NCBI RefSeq assembly: GCF_018135625.1 | Contig: NZ_CP073078.1 | Coordinates: 3,070,501 to 3,134,500 of the forward strand | Source: Phenylobacterium montanum | GTDB taxonomy: Bacteria; Pseudomonadota; Alphaproteobacteria; Caulobacterales; Caulobacteraceae | Reading direction: 5' to 3' | DNA: 64,000 bases | In this document: piece after piece, positions 55,492-64,000 of the stretch | Layout of the letters: every line of letters starts with the position of its first letter | How positions within the stretch are numbered: the first letter of the stretch is position 1 | The notes under the pieces: generated by a model | Seen by the model: the letters and a program-made list of their open reading frames with translations, nothing else | What the model was told of the DNA's origin: nothing | The model's database searches: none | Made by a program: the position numbers and the translations under genes

Positions 55492-55929
55492 TCACGCCTT
55501 CCCAACCCGCCCCAGATGGGTGTCGCCGAAGGCGGTGGCGTACTTCAGGCCATAGCCCAGCAGACGGTCGAAGGCGATGTGGGCGGTCCAGATCAGCATC
55601 AACGGCAAGGCCGCCGGGACGTGCGCCGCAATCCCGATCCCGCCCAGGAGCAGCGGCGTCGCGTAGCTGTGGGCCAGGTTGTAGCAGACGGCGCCGATCC
55701 GGCGGCCGGCGAAATAGCCGAGCATAGAGAGGTCGGGGGCCAGGAACAGGACCGCGAACCAGAGCCAGCCGAACTCGGTGCGGCCATAGGCGACCAGAGA
55801 GGCGGTCAGGATCGCGGCGGCCTCGATCTTCAGCGTGGTGCGCACGCCGCCGACAGCGCCGCGGGTAAAGGGCTCGGCGGTCTGGGATTGGGCGGCGGCG
55901 GCGATGGCGGTGTGGGCGAGGCTGGTCAT
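55492..55929 (-). CDS. DUF4260 membrane protein
   Basis: A 145-residue protein with the DUF4260 pattern: several helices, GWLWFAVLFLAPDLSMLGYFAGRRIGAVCYNLAHSYATPLLLG, then the signature WTAHIAFDRLLGYGLKYATAFGDTHLGRVG. Its role is unknown. ATG 55929 follows GGAGAT; the frame extends upstream to 56013. It is convergent with the GDPD-like gene and divergent from the DGPF/ECF pair. Confidence 0.87.
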   Translation of the reverse strand: MTSLAHTAIAAAAQSQTAEPFTRGAVGGVRTTLKIEAAAILTASLVAYGRTEFGWLWFAVLFLAPDLSMLGYFAGRRIGAVCYNLAHSYATPLLLGGIGIAAHVPAALPLMLIWTAHIAFDRLLGYGLKYATAFGDTHLGRVGKA

Positions 55930-56067
55930 GGCGGATCTCCCTGTTGGCGAGGATGATCCTGCGCGCGAGGTCTCCAGAACGGAATTCGATGGTTTCCTGC
56001 ACTGGCTATTCAAATTTGAATATCTTGCCGCGCCGGCGCCGACCGAGGCCTATTTCTGCAAGTGCCC

Positions 56068-56094
56068 TGTCGGCGCCCACCGCGCCGGATCGTC
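56068..56094 (+). promoter_or_regulatory. Candidate ECF42-type promoter
   Basis: TGTCGG (56068-56073) and CGTC (56091-56094) are 17 bases apart and lie 30 bases before the DGPF gene start. ECF42 promoters are described, from memory, as TGTCGA at -35 and CG(A/T)C at -10. The match suggests that the sigma factor encoded by the second gene drives its own operon. Confidence 0.6.
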
Positions 56095-56123
56095 CTAGGG
56101 CCAAGGGATCAGGAGCCCGCCCC

Positions 56124-56510
56124 ATGCTCTACGCCATACTCTGCTACAATAACGAAGACGCCGTATTCACCTGGTCCAAAGAGGAGGATGAGGCGGTAAT
56201 GGCGCGGCTGGACGCCGTGCATCAGAAATTGACGGCGCAGGGACGCATGGGTCCCTCCTTGCGGCTCCTGCCCACCACCGCCGCCACATCCCTGCGCAAG
56301 GGCGACGAGCCTCTGATCCTTGACGGCCCGTTCGTCGAGACCAAGGAGCAACTGCTGGGGTTCTACGTCATCGATTGCGCCAACCTCGAAGAGGCGCTGG
56401 AGACCGCGCGCGAGCTGGCCAGGGCCAATCCCGGCGAGGGTGGCTATGAGATCCGGCCGATCCGCCTGTTCCTGCCCGGCGGCGACGTCAGCGGCGCTGT
56501 GACTGGATGA
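56124..56510 (+). CDS. YCII-related DGPF-domain protein
   Basis: A 128-residue protein with the family motif LILDGPFVETKEQLLGFYVID (DGPF at about residues 68-71). Proteins with this domain are found next to ECF42 sigma factors and are thought to be their regulon members. The biochemical role is not known. It overlaps the sigma gene by 4 bases (ATGA). The ATG at 56124 follows AGGAG. Confidence 0.9.
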   Translation: MLYAILCYNNEDAVFTWSKEEDEAVMARLDAVHQKLTAQGRMGPSLRLLPTTAATSLRKGDEPLILDGPFVETKEQLLGFYVIDCANLEEALETARELARANPGEGGYEIRPIRLFLPGGDVSGAVTG

Positions 56511-57763
56511 GCGACCTGGCCTGGATCGACGCGGCCCTGACCGCGGCCCGGCCCCAGGCCATGGGCGCCCTTCTCCGCTATTTCCGCGACCTGGACGTGG
56601 CTGAAGAGGCGTTCCAGAACGCCTGCCTGCGGGCGCTCAGCCACTGGCCGCGCAACGGCCCGCCGCGCGATCCGGCCGCCTGGCTGATCCTGGTGGGGCG
56701 CAACGCCGGGGTGGACGGGGTGCGGCGCGAGAGCCGCCTGACCGCCCTGCCGCCCGAGGACCAGCTGTCGGACCTCAGCGACGCCGAGGCGGCCGAGGCC
56801 GAGCGGCTGGATGGCGAGCACTATCGCGACGACATCCTGCGCCTGCTGTTCATCTGCTGTCATCCGGACTTGCCGGCGACACAGCAGGTGGCGCTGGCCC
56901 TGCGCATCGTCTCGGGCCTGTCGGTGAAGCAGATCGCCCGCGCCTTCCTGGTCGGCGAGAGCGCCATGGAGCAGCGGATCACCCGGGCAAAGGCCAGGAT
57001 CGGCGCCGGCGACGCCCCCTTCGAGGCGCCGGGGCCGGCCGAGCGGGCCGAGCGGCTCGCTGCAGTGATGGTGATGGTCTACCTGGTGTTCAACGAGGGC
57101 TATTCAGCCGGCGCGACCCAGGCCAGGGCGCGAGAGCCCCTGTGCGACGAAGCCATCCGCCTGGCGCGGCTGCTGCTGCGCCTGTTTCCGGCCGAGCCGG
57201 AGGTGATGGGCCTGTTGGCCCTGTTCCTGCTGCAGCACGCCCGCGCGGCGGCCCGGTTCGACGCCGACGGCGGCTTGATCCTGTTGGAAGACCAGGATCG
57301 CGGCCTCTGGCGGCGGCCGATGATCCTCGAGGGCCTGGCCCTGGTGGACAAGGCCCTCCGTCACCGCCGCCCCGGCCCCTATCAGGTGCAGGCGGCGATC
57401 GCGGCCCTGCATGGGCGCGCCGCCCGGCCGGAGGACACCGATTGGGCCGAGATCGACCAGCTCTATCAGGTGCTGGAGCGTATGCAGCCCTCGCCGGTGA
57501 TCACCCTGAACCGGGCGGTGGCGGTGGCCAAGCTGTCAGGACCCGAGGCGGCGCTGGCCCTGATCGAGCCCCTGGCGCCGCGCCTCTCGGCCTATTTCCA
57601 TTTCCACGGCGCGCGCGGGCTGTTCCTGATGCAGCTCGGTCGCGGCCTGGAGGCCCGCGGCGCCTTCGACCGCGCCATAGCCCTGGCCAACACCCCGGCC
57701 GAGGCGGCCCATATCCGCATGCATCTGGACCGGCTGGAGGCGGAGGGGCGAGAAACGGGCTGA
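56507..57763 (+). CDS. ECF sigma factor, ECF42-type with C-terminal TPR extension
   Basis: A 418-residue sigma factor. Sigma region 2 is at about residues 20-80 (GALLRYFRDLDVAEEAFQNACLRAL) and region 4 at about 120-170 (QQVALALRIVSGLSVKQIARAFLVGESAMEQRITRAKARI). An extension of about 220 residues has helical hairpins and the AVMVMVYLVFNEGYSA motif. The extension is characteristic of the ECF42 group, which has no classical anti-sigma factor and uses the C-terminal domain for control. The neighbouring DGPF gene fits that group. Confidence 0.92.
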   Translation: MSDLAWIDAALTAARPQAMGALLRYFRDLDVAEEAFQNACLRALSHWPRNGPPRDPAAWLILVGRNAGVDGVRRESRLTALPPEDQLSDLSDAEAAEAERLDGEHYRDDILRLLFICCHPDLPATQQVALALRIVSGLSVKQIARAFLVGESAMEQRITRAKARIGAGDAPFEAPGPAERAERLAAVMVMVYLVFNEGYSAGATQARAREPLCDEAIRLARLLLRLFPAEPEVMGLLALFLLQHARAAARFDADGGLILLEDQDRGLWRRPMILEGLALVDKALRHRRPGPYQVQAAIAALHGRAARPEDTDWAEIDQLYQVLERMQPSPVITLNRAVAVAKLSGPEAALALIEPLAPRLSAYFHFHGARGLFLMQLGRGLEARGAFDRAIALANTPAEAAHIRMHLDRLEAEGRETG

Positions 57764-57770
57764 CCGCCCC

Positions 57771-60700
57771 TTACATGCAGCGCTGCAGCCCGCCGATCAG
57801 CTCGGCCGGAGACACGGGCTTGCGCACCACCCCGTCGAACAGGAAGCCGTCCTCATCGTCCGTCAGTTCGGAATCGGCGGAGAAGGCCAGGATCGGCGCG
57901 TCGCGGCTCGGCCCCTCCTCGGCGCGGATGCGGGCCGCCGCGGCGGGGCCATCCAGCCTCGGCATGCGAATGTCCATCAATATGGCGTCGAAGATGTCGG
58001 ACTGGGCGGCGGCGACCGCGTCCAGCCCGTCGGCGGCCTCGGTGATCTCGACCCCGAACGGGGTCAGAATCGCCCGCGCCAGCTCGCGATTGGCGGCATT
58101 GTCGTCGACCAGCAGCAGCCTCATCCCCTCGATCGAAGCCGGCGATGCATCCTCGACTGCAATGTCGTCGCCGATCGCCGTCGCCTTGATCTGTACACGG
58201 AATTCTGTGCCGAACCCCGGCTGGCTGACCACCGATATCCCCCCGCCCATGGCCTCGGCCAGGCCCTTGCAGATGGCCAGGCCCAGCCCCGTGCCGCCCG
58301 TCTTCCCGGCCGTCGAGGCGTCGACCTGGGAGAAACGCTGGAACAGCTTTCGCTGCTGGGCCCGGTTCATCCCCCGGCCGGTATCCTTGACCCGGATGTC
58401 CAGGGTCTCGGTCTCAGTCTCGTAGGCGGCCAGCAGGGTGACCGAACCCGCGTCGGTGAACTTTACCGCATTGCTGATCAGGTTGAGCAGGATCTGCCGC
58501 GTGCGGTCGGGGTCGAAACGCAGCCGCTCGGGCAGGCCCGGTTGGGGCTCGAAGGCGAGGCCAAGGCTTTTGGCGTCGGCCTGAGGCGTGAACATCAGAA
58601 GCGCTTCGCGCATCAGTTCGGCGGGGCTTGCGGCGCGCGGGCGGATCTCGAACTGGCCGGCCTCGAGCTTGGAGAAGTCCAGCACGTCATTGACGATGGT
58701 CAGCAGCGTCCGGCCGGCGACATCTATGCGCCCGACATAGCTCCGTTCCTTCTCGGCCAGGTCCGGCCGCTCCGCCAGGAGCTTGGTGAAGCCCAGGATC
58801 GCGGTGAGCGGCGTCCTGATCTCGTGGCTCATATTGGCGACGAAGGCGGCCTTCACCGCCGCCGCCTTTTCGGCCGCGTCCCGGGCGGCCATCAGCTCGG
58901 CCTCCAGCCTGACGCTTCGGGTGATGTCGCGGGTGACGTCGATATATTCGCGCGATTTGCCGGCGGCGTCGCGCAGCAGGGTCGGATTGCACTCCAGCCA
59001 GATCCAGCGGCCATCCTTGTGCCGCGCGCGATAGCGCAGCGGCCGGCCCAGGCGCCCGCCGCTCTCGTTCAGGCGCCGATAGTAGTCGCCCACGCCCTCG
59101 ACGTCGTCGGGGTGCATATAGGGGATGAAGGTGTCGCCCAGGAGTTCCTCGGCCGCATAGCCGGTCACGTCGGCGATCGAGGGCGAGAGGTAGAGGAAGC
59201 GTCCCTGGCTGTCGGTCCGGCTGACCACGTCGGTGGTGTTCTCGGCGACGACGCGGTGGCGCAGTTCGCTCTCGGCCAGCGCCGCCATGGCCGCCACCCG
59301 CTCGGAGACGTCGCGCAGCTGCGAGACCACCGCGACCGGCGTCCCGGCTTCGTCTCGAATAATGCTGGGGTTACCCTCCACCCAGACAAAGTCGCCGTTG
59401 GCGATGCGCAGGCGATGGGTCCGGTCTCGGGCGGGATCGACGACCCCGCTCTCGAATAGTTCCTGAATGATGCCCTGCAGCTTGGGCAGGTCCTCCGGGT
59501 GGACAAGGCTGAAACCGGAGACCCCGATCAACGTCTCCGGATCGTAGCCGTAGCGGCGGACCGAGGGCGAAATGTATTCGACGCGATCCTCTCGATCGAC
59601 CTTGACCACGATGTCGGTCGAAGAGTCGGCCAGGAGGCGATAGCGCGCCTCGCTGACCGCCAGGGCCTCGATGGCGGCGTGGCGTTCGGAAACGTCGCGC
59701 AGTTGGGAGACCACCGAGACGAAACCGCCCTCTTCGTCGCGGATCACGCTGGCGGCGCCCTCGACCCAGACATAGTCGCCGTCGCCGGTCCTGAAGCGAT
59801 AGGTGCGGTCCCACATGGGATCGAAGTCTTCGCCGTTCATCTGGGCGATGACGCTGAGCAACACCCTCTTGTAGTCGTCGGGATGGATGACGTCGCTGGC
59901 GCGCTGGCCGACCAGGGCGTCCGGGTCATGGCCATAGCGGCGCACCGACGGCGAGGCGTAGCGGATCACCCCGCCCTCGTCATTGGTCAGCACGATGTCG
60001 GTGGAGGCGTCGGCCAGAAGGCGGTAGCGCGCCTCGCTCTCCGCCAGGGCCTCGGCTGCGGCATGGCGCTCGGAGATGTCGCGCACCTGGGAGGTGAAGG
60101 CGGTCAGGCCCCCCGACTCGTCGCGAACCGGGGAAAAGGCGCTCTCGACCCAAACATAGTCGCCATCGGCCTTGCGGAATCGGTAGGCGCATTCCTTCGC
60201 CAGACCGCCCGGCTCGTCGATCTGGGCCAGTATGCCGGCGCGGACATGGTCCAGGTCGTCGGGATGGACGAGGTCGCCCCCGTTGAGCCCGATCAGCGCC
60301 TCCGGCCCATAGCCGAACCGGCGGATCGAGGGGGAGATGTAGCGAATCGTCCCGTCGGGCGCGCTGCTGACCACAACGTCGCTGGAGGTATCGGCCAGGA
60401 GGCGATAGCGGGCCTCGCTCTCGGCCAGGGCCTCGGTCGCCGCCACCCGCTCGGAAACGTCCCTGATCTGGGAGATCACCGAACGCGGCGTGCCGTCCGC
60501 CTCATAGACGGGCGTCGGCACGCCCTCGATCCAGACGTAGTCGCCGTCGGCCTTGCGCAGGCGATAGGTGCGGTCGTGCAGGGCGCCGATCTTGCCAGTG
60601 GTGAACAGCTCCTTGGATATGGCGTTGAGCTTCTTCACATCGTCAGGGTGCAACAGCGTCGCCAGCTTGACGCCAACCAGGGCGGCAGGGTCGTAGCCGA

Positions 60701-62150
60701 ACTGGCGGATCGACGGCGAGATATAGCGAATGGCGCCGTCCAGCCCGGCCTTGACCACCACGTCCGCCGAAGAGTCGGCCAGGAGGCGATAGCGGGCCTC
60801 GCTCTCCTCCAAGCGCTGACGGGATGTCTCCTCCTCGGTGATGTCGCGGGTGACGCCGAATATGGCGCGGGCCACCCCGGCCTCGTCCCGCTCCACGCCG
60901 CAGCGGTAGGCGACGGTGCGCACCGCAGCGTCGTTGGCCCGGCTCAGCTGGACCTTGAGATCGAAGGGCTGGCCGGTCTCGATCGCCGTAGCGACCGCCT
61001 CGCGGATCAGCCGCTGGTCTTCGGGACGGTAGAGCGCGATCTCCTCGCCGATGTGGCCGGCGTGAGCGGCCTTGGAGAGGCCGTGGATCGAAAACATCTC
61101 GTCCGACCAGACGATCTCGCCCGTGACGAGGTCTCGCCGCCAGTGGCCGACGCCTGCCAACTCCTCCGCGAGCAAGGAATAGGCGTAGGCCTTGGCCGTC
61201 TCGGCCCGGGCGGCTTCGACCTGTAGCAGGCCGGCCTGCTGTTCCTCTTCCAGACGGCGGCGACGAGCGATGGCCGAGGCTACAGGGAGGATGGACACCG
61301 TCAGGGTCAGGAGGAAGCACTGCAGCAGCAGGACGCGCAGGTCGAGATCGCCGCGAACCAGCAGAGTCGGGCCGAACCCCGCAGCCGAGGCGGCGACCGA
61401 GACGCCGGCGGTGATCATCAGCGCCAGGGCTGTTCCGGACAGCTCCAGTTCGAAGGCGACCAGCACCAGCGTAGCCGGGACCACGAACAGCAACGGCATC
61501 CCGTTCTGCAGATTGACGCTGGCCAGGGAGAGCGCCCAGACGAACGCGGCCATGCTTCCGCGCGGGGTCGCCAGCCTCTCCCGCAGCGCGCGGAGCCCAT
61601 CGCGGTTCAAGGTCAGAAGACAGGGCGTGACGATCATCAGGCCCAGGGTGTGGGGCGCCCACCAGCGGGTGGCGTCGACAGGAACGCCGTGCGGCAGCAG
61701 CGCCGGCGCGTAAGACGACAGCAGGCTGGACAGGGCCGGGACCAGCGCGGCCGTCCCCAGGAAGAGCGCGAGATGCTTCTGTCGCGCCAGGTCCAGCGGG
61801 CCGCCGGCCCATCGCCAGAGCACCGCGGCGGCGGTCAGCGTCTCGACGAGATTGCAGCCGGCGCGCGACGCCGCCAGCGCGACCGGATCGCCGATGACGA
61901 GACGGGCCAGGAGCTCGCCCAGCCCCGCGAACGCCAGGGGCCGCCACCAGGTCTCAGGGCGGGTGCGCAGCAGGATCGCCAGCACGATGGCGTTGGTCGC
62001 CCAGGCGGCGGCCGACTTGCCGCCTTCGCGCAGGAAAGCCAGGCTGAGCGCGGCCAGGACGAAGACCAGCAAGCCGACGCCCATGGCGCCGGCGAACCTC
62101 GCCACGGCCGGCCGATCGGCCGCTGGCCCGAGAAAATTGCCGCCCGACAT
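57771..62150 (-). CDS. MASE1/multi-PAS hybrid histidine kinase
   Basis: A 1459-residue membrane kinase. The MASE1 sensor domain has about 8 helices (about residues 15-300), then a short coiled coil. Six PAS domains follow: PAS1 about 330-450, PAS2-PAS5 about 455-964 and PAS6 about 964-1090. HisKA has the phospho-acceptor H1109 (MSHEIRTP), HATPase_c has NLISNAVKF, DTGRGM and GGTGLGLAI, and a C-terminal receiver carries D1393 (LMDIRMP). PAS2-PAS5 are near-identical units with a 127-128-residue period. ATG 62150 (MSGGNFLG) is chosen; TTG 62180 is an alternative. No DNA-binding partner is adjacent. Confidence 0.93.
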   Translation of the reverse strand: MSGGNFLGPAADRPAVARFAGAMGVGLLVFVLAALSLAFLREGGKSAAAWATNAIVLAILLRTRPETWWRPLAFAGLGELLARLVIGDPVALAASRAGCNLVETLTAAAVLWRWAGGPLDLARQKHLALFLGTAALVPALSSLLSSYAPALLPHGVPVDATRWWAPHTLGLMIVTPCLLTLNRDGLRALRERLATPRGSMAAFVWALSLASVNLQNGMPLLFVVPATLVLVAFELELSGTALALMITAGVSVAASAAGFGPTLLVRGDLDLRVLLLQCFLLTLTVSILPVASAIARRRRLEEEQQAGLLQVEAARAETAKAYAYSLLAEELAGVGHWRRDLVTGEIVWSDEMFSIHGLSKAAHAGHIGEEIALYRPEDQRLIREAVATAIETGQPFDLKVQLSRANDAAVRTVAYRCGVERDEAGVARAIFGVTRDITEEETSRQRLEESEARYRLLADSSADVVVKAGLDGAIRYISPSIRQFGYDPAALVGVKLATLLHPDDVKKLNAISKELFTTGKIGALHDRTYRLRKADGDYVWIEGVPTPVYEADGTPRSVISQIRDVSERVAATEALAESEARYRLLADTSSDVVVSSAPDGTIRYISPSIRRFGYGPEALIGLNGGDLVHPDDLDHVRAGILAQIDEPGGLAKECAYRFRKADGDYVWVESAFSPVRDESGGLTAFTSQVRDISERHAAAEALAESEARYRLLADASTDIVLTNDEGGVIRYASPSVRRYGHDPDALVGQRASDVIHPDDYKRVLLSVIAQMNGEDFDPMWDRTYRFRTGDGDYVWVEGAASVIRDEEGGFVSVVSQLRDVSERHAAIEALAVSEARYRLLADSSTDIVVKVDREDRVEYISPSVRRYGYDPETLIGVSGFSLVHPEDLPKLQGIIQELFESGVVDPARDRTHRLRIANGDFVWVEGNPSIIRDEAGTPVAVVSQLRDVSERVAAMAALAESELRHRVVAENTTDVVSRTDSQGRFLYLSPSIADVTGYAAEELLGDTFIPYMHPDDVEGVGDYYRRLNESGGRLGRPLRYRARHKDGRWIWLECNPTLLRDAAGKSREYIDVTRDITRSVRLEAELMAARDAAEKAAAVKAAFVANMSHEIRTPLTAILGFTKLLAERPDLAEKERSYVGRIDVAGRTLLTIVNDVLDFSKLEAGQFEIRPRAASPAELMREALLMFTPQADAKSLGLAFEPQPGLPERLRFDPDRTRQILLNLISNAVKFTDAGSVTLLAAYETETETLDIRVKDTGRGMNRAQQRKLFQRFSQVDASTAGKTGGTGLGLAICKGLAEAMGGGISVVSQPGFGTEFRVQIKATAIGDDIAVEDASPASIEGMRLLLVDDNAANRELARAILTPFGVEITEAADGLDAVAAAQSDIFDAILMDIRMPRLDGPAAAARIRAEEGPSRDAPILAFSADSELTDDEDGFLFDGVVRKPVSPAELIGGLQRCM

Positions 62151-62499
62151 GACACCTGATCTATGACGGCGAGTCGCCAATTTGGTTAAATCAAGGCTGC
62201 GGCGAGTTCACGCAGCCGCGAGTTGCAATAGGCCAAGGTGGACAGTAGAGCGTCGGATTTTCAAGCACTTGTGCTCGAGGCGCATGCCGCCGCATCGGCC
62301 AGATGTCCCGTGAAGCAAACTGTCAGGACCGGGGCTCTTTCGGCCGCGGTCATGATGCGCCGATAACTTTTTCGCCTCTTTGTCGGCCTCCGCCAGCGAC
62401 ACTCGCCCTCAGCGGGAACCGGCGGCAGAAACCAGGGACAGCACAACGCCCGCAACCCAAAACGAGGCGCTGCAGATCGCAGAAACTGGATAGCGCGGC
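62151..62499. other. Intergenic region upstream of the hybrid kinase
   Basis: About 350 bases between the kinase start and the stop of the flavoprotein gene. It is less G+C-rich than the genes around it. I see no tRNA, repeat or convincing gene. Open frames of about 64 codons (62208-62402 and 62261-62455, minus strand) have no conserved look. It must hold the kinase promoter, but no clear hexamers can be assigned. Confidence 0.5.
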
Positions 62500-63729
62500 C
62501 TATCCGAGCCGGCGCAGGATCGCCCCGGCCGCCCAGGCGCCGGTAGCGAACGAGGCCTGCAGTAGGTAGCCGCCGGTCGGCGCCTCCCAGTCCAGCATCT
62601 CGCCGGCGGCGAACACGCCCGGCAGGGCCTTGAGCCCCAGGTCGTCGTCCAGCGCCGCCCAGGCGATCCCGCCGGCGCTGGAGATGGCGCGTGCGATCGG
62701 CGCCGGGGCGGTCAAGGTGACGCGAACCTGCTTGATCGCCGCGGCCAGGGCGGCGGGGTCACGCGGCAGGGCGGCGGCGGGTGCCTCCCGCAGCAGGCCG
62801 ACAGCGATGGGCGCCAGGTTCAGGGTGCGGCGCAGCCGGTTCGACAGGCTGTCGCCGGGCCGGCCGCGGGCCAGCCGAGCGGCGAGGCGCTCCAGAGGTT
62901 CATCCGGCCGAAGATCGATCGTCAGTATCGTCGATCCGTGTTCGGCGATCGCATCGCGCAACGGCGCCGAGAGGGCGTAGATCGCGCCGCCCTCCAGGCC
63001 TCGCGCCGTGACCAGGGCCTCGCCGCGGACCGCATGGCCGGCGGCCGCCAGCGCCACGCCCTTCAGCGCCTGGCCCTGGAAGCGCTGGGCGAAGTGCGGG
63101 CTGAAATCGGCGAGAAAGCCGCAATTGGCCGGCAGCAGCGGCGCGACTTCGACGCCGCGGCGCGCAAGCAACTCCGCCCAAGCCGAATTGCCCCCGAGCC
63201 GCGGCCAGCTCGCGCCGCCCAAGGCCAGCAGGGTCGCATCGGATCGGGTCGCGATCGCGGCGCCGCCGGGTCCCTCGAAGCTGAGCGCGCCTGCATCATC
63301 CCAGCCGATCCAGCGATGGCGCAGGCGCAGCCTCACGCCCTGCCCGGCCAGCCGCGCCAGCCAGGCGCGCAACAGGGGTGAGGCCTTCAGCGCCTTGGGG
63401 AACACCCGCCCGCTGGTGCCGACAAAGGTCGGCTGGCCCAGGCCCTCGGCCCAGGCGATCAGGTCCGCCGGCGCAAAGGCCCGCAGCATGGGCTCCAACC
63501 GCCCGGCCGCGGCGCCGTAGCGGCCGAGGAAGCGGTCGAAAGGTTCGGAATGGGTCAGGTTCAGCCCGCCGCGCCCAGCCATCAGCAGGCGCCGGCCAAG
63601 GCTTGGCATCTGCTCGTAGATCGTGACTTGGGCTCCAGCCGCACTCAGCCGTTCGGCGGCGATCAGGCCGGCAGGCCCGCCGCCGACGACGGCGATCTGG
63701 GGAGATTTATTTCGCGACCGTGCAGCCAT
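62500..63729 (-). CDS. NAD(P)/FAD-dependent oxidoreductase, HI0933 family
   Basis: A 409-residue flavoprotein. The N-terminal Rossmann motif is VVGGGPAGLIAAERL (about residues 14-28), followed by LGRRLLMAGRGGLNLTHSE, a conserved HI0933 feature. LALGGASWPRLGGNS and the C-terminal FAAGEMLDWEAPTGGYLLQASFATG are also typical. The group is conserved but of unknown substrate. The ATG at 63729 (MAARSRNK) is chosen; ATG 63741 is an alternative. It overlaps the upstream gene by 23 bases. Confidence 0.88.
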   Translation of the reverse strand: MAARSRNKSPQIAVVGGGPAGLIAAERLSAAGAQVTIYEQMPSLGRRLLMAGRGGLNLTHSEPFDRFLGRYGAAAGRLEPMLRAFAPADLIAWAEGLGQPTFVGTSGRVFPKALKASPLLRAWLARLAGQGVRLRLRHRWIGWDDAGALSFEGPGGAAIATRSDATLLALGGASWPRLGGNSAWAELLARRGVEVAPLLPANCGFLADFSPHFAQRFQGQALKGVALAAAGHAVRGEALVTARGLEGGAIYALSAPLRDAIAEHGSTILTIDLRPDEPLERLAARLARGRPGDSLSNRLRRTLNLAPIAVGLLREAPAAALPRDPAALAAAIKQVRVTLTAPAPIARAISSAGGIAWAALDDDLGLKALPGVFAAGEMLDWEAPTGGYLLQASFATGAWAAGAILRRLG

Positions 63730-64000
63730 AGCCGTCGGCATAGGTCGCCCGGCCCTGGAACATCAAGAGCCGCGCAGTCACCGCCGCCGACGCCGGCATG
63801 CGCGAGCGGTCGACCGCGACCTTGAACTTGCCGATGTCGGGCTGGAATTCGGCGCGGCAGGAGGCTTCGGAGCGGCCGGTGACGAACAGGCAGGAGCAGT
63901 ACTGCTTGGCGACATAGGTCCCGCCGATACCGGCATAGGCTGCGAGCTGCCGTCCGCCCCAGACCGCGAGCGCCAGCATCGCCAGCAGCACGACCCCGCC
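63707..64000 (-). CDS. Small membrane-anchored cysteine-containing protein (5' end outside window)
   Basis: The frame stays open to the window edge, so the N-terminus is missing. The visible 97 residues start with the end of a membrane helix (VVLLAMLALAVWGG). An exported part follows with four cysteines (YCSCLF, ASCRAEF, YGCTVAK), presumably disulphide-bonded. No family is recognised. It is co-oriented and overlaps the flavoprotein gene. Confidence 0.6.
   Translation of the reverse strand, partial: GGVVLLAMLALAVWGGRQLAAYAGIGGTYVAKQYCSCLFVTGRSEASCRAEFQPDIGKFKVAVDRSRMPASAAVTARLLMFQGRATYADGYGCTVAK

Noticed and set aside
59499-61226. Open frame of 575 codons antisense to the tandem PAS region
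   Set aside because: The repeated pattern in it only mirrors the PAS repeats on the coding strand.
62208-62455. Short minus-strand frames upstream of the hybrid kinase
   Set aside because: They overlap each other in different frames and have neither a ribosome site nor a conserved look; kept only as a remark on the gap.

Overview
The window is about 64 kb of chromosomal DNA with very high G+C, tightly packed genes and many ATGA-type start/stop overlaps. Gene content suggests a Caulobacteraceae-like alphaproteobacterium, possibly close to Phenylobacterium or Caulobacter. The pointers are a TonB-dependent receptor with an IVVTA-type box, a Mla/HpnN hopanoid-transport locus, Kup, a TPP riboswitch in front of thiC, a MASE1 multi-PAS hybrid kinase, ECF42-type regulation and typical alphaproteobacterial intergenic palindromes. 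The placement is an inference; no rRNA or tRNA gene is present. I see no phage, transposase, CRISPR array or plasmid functions, so this looks like ordinary chromosome with some lineage-specific genes.

Layout. 1-6.1 kb: end of a ThDP-dependent enzyme; a truncated haemoglobin/quinol-monooxygenase pair divergent from a redox-type HxlR regulator; a secreted protein of five four-cysteine repeats; a metallo-beta-lactamase-fold hydrolase; a methyltransferase/GNAT pair. 6.1-10.4 kb: mlaA, hpnN and hpnM/mlaC, a lipid (probably hopanoid/phospholipid) trafficking locus. 10.5-16.2 kb: MFS transporter, TonB receptor, TetR regulator and a class III aminotransferase. 16.3-22.7 kb: a palindromic repeat, kup, a membrane protein, then riboswitch-thiC-P-loop kinase-pentapeptide protein. 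22.7-31 kb: flavodoxin-like and phytanoyl dioxygenase genes, a patch of hypothetical membrane proteins, a FATP-type acyl-CoA synthetase, DUF983, an HSL-type esterase and a second MFS protein.

31.2-37.2 kb: a six-gene operon DUF4129-DUF4350-MoxR-DUF58-SpoIIM-RDD, probably a membrane-associated AAA+ chaperone system. 37.2-47.8 kb: phhB, two SDRs, an orphan receiver protein, an M20 peptidase, and a peptide ABC importer reduced to three polypeptides: a binding protein fused to its permease, a second permease, and two fused ATPases. An alpha/beta hydrolase and a second orphan receiver follow. 48-57.8 kb: WYL regulator/GST pair with a palindromic operator, a DUF885 peptidase, a methionine-rich TPR protein, an amidohydrolase, a GDPD-fold protein lacking the N-terminal catalytic histidine, DUF4260, and a DGPF-protein/ECF42 sigma pair with a matching promoter. 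57.8-64 kb: a 1459-residue hybrid kinase with four near-identical tandem PAS domains, an HI0933-type flavoprotein and a truncated small membrane protein.

The most unusual items are the binding protein-permease fusion, whose signal peptide is partly encoded by a repeat arm and which has no ordinary start codon; the five-fold cysteine-repeat protein; the GDPD-like protein without its HRG motif; the tandem PAS amplification; and three convergent gene pairs that end in one shared CTAG.
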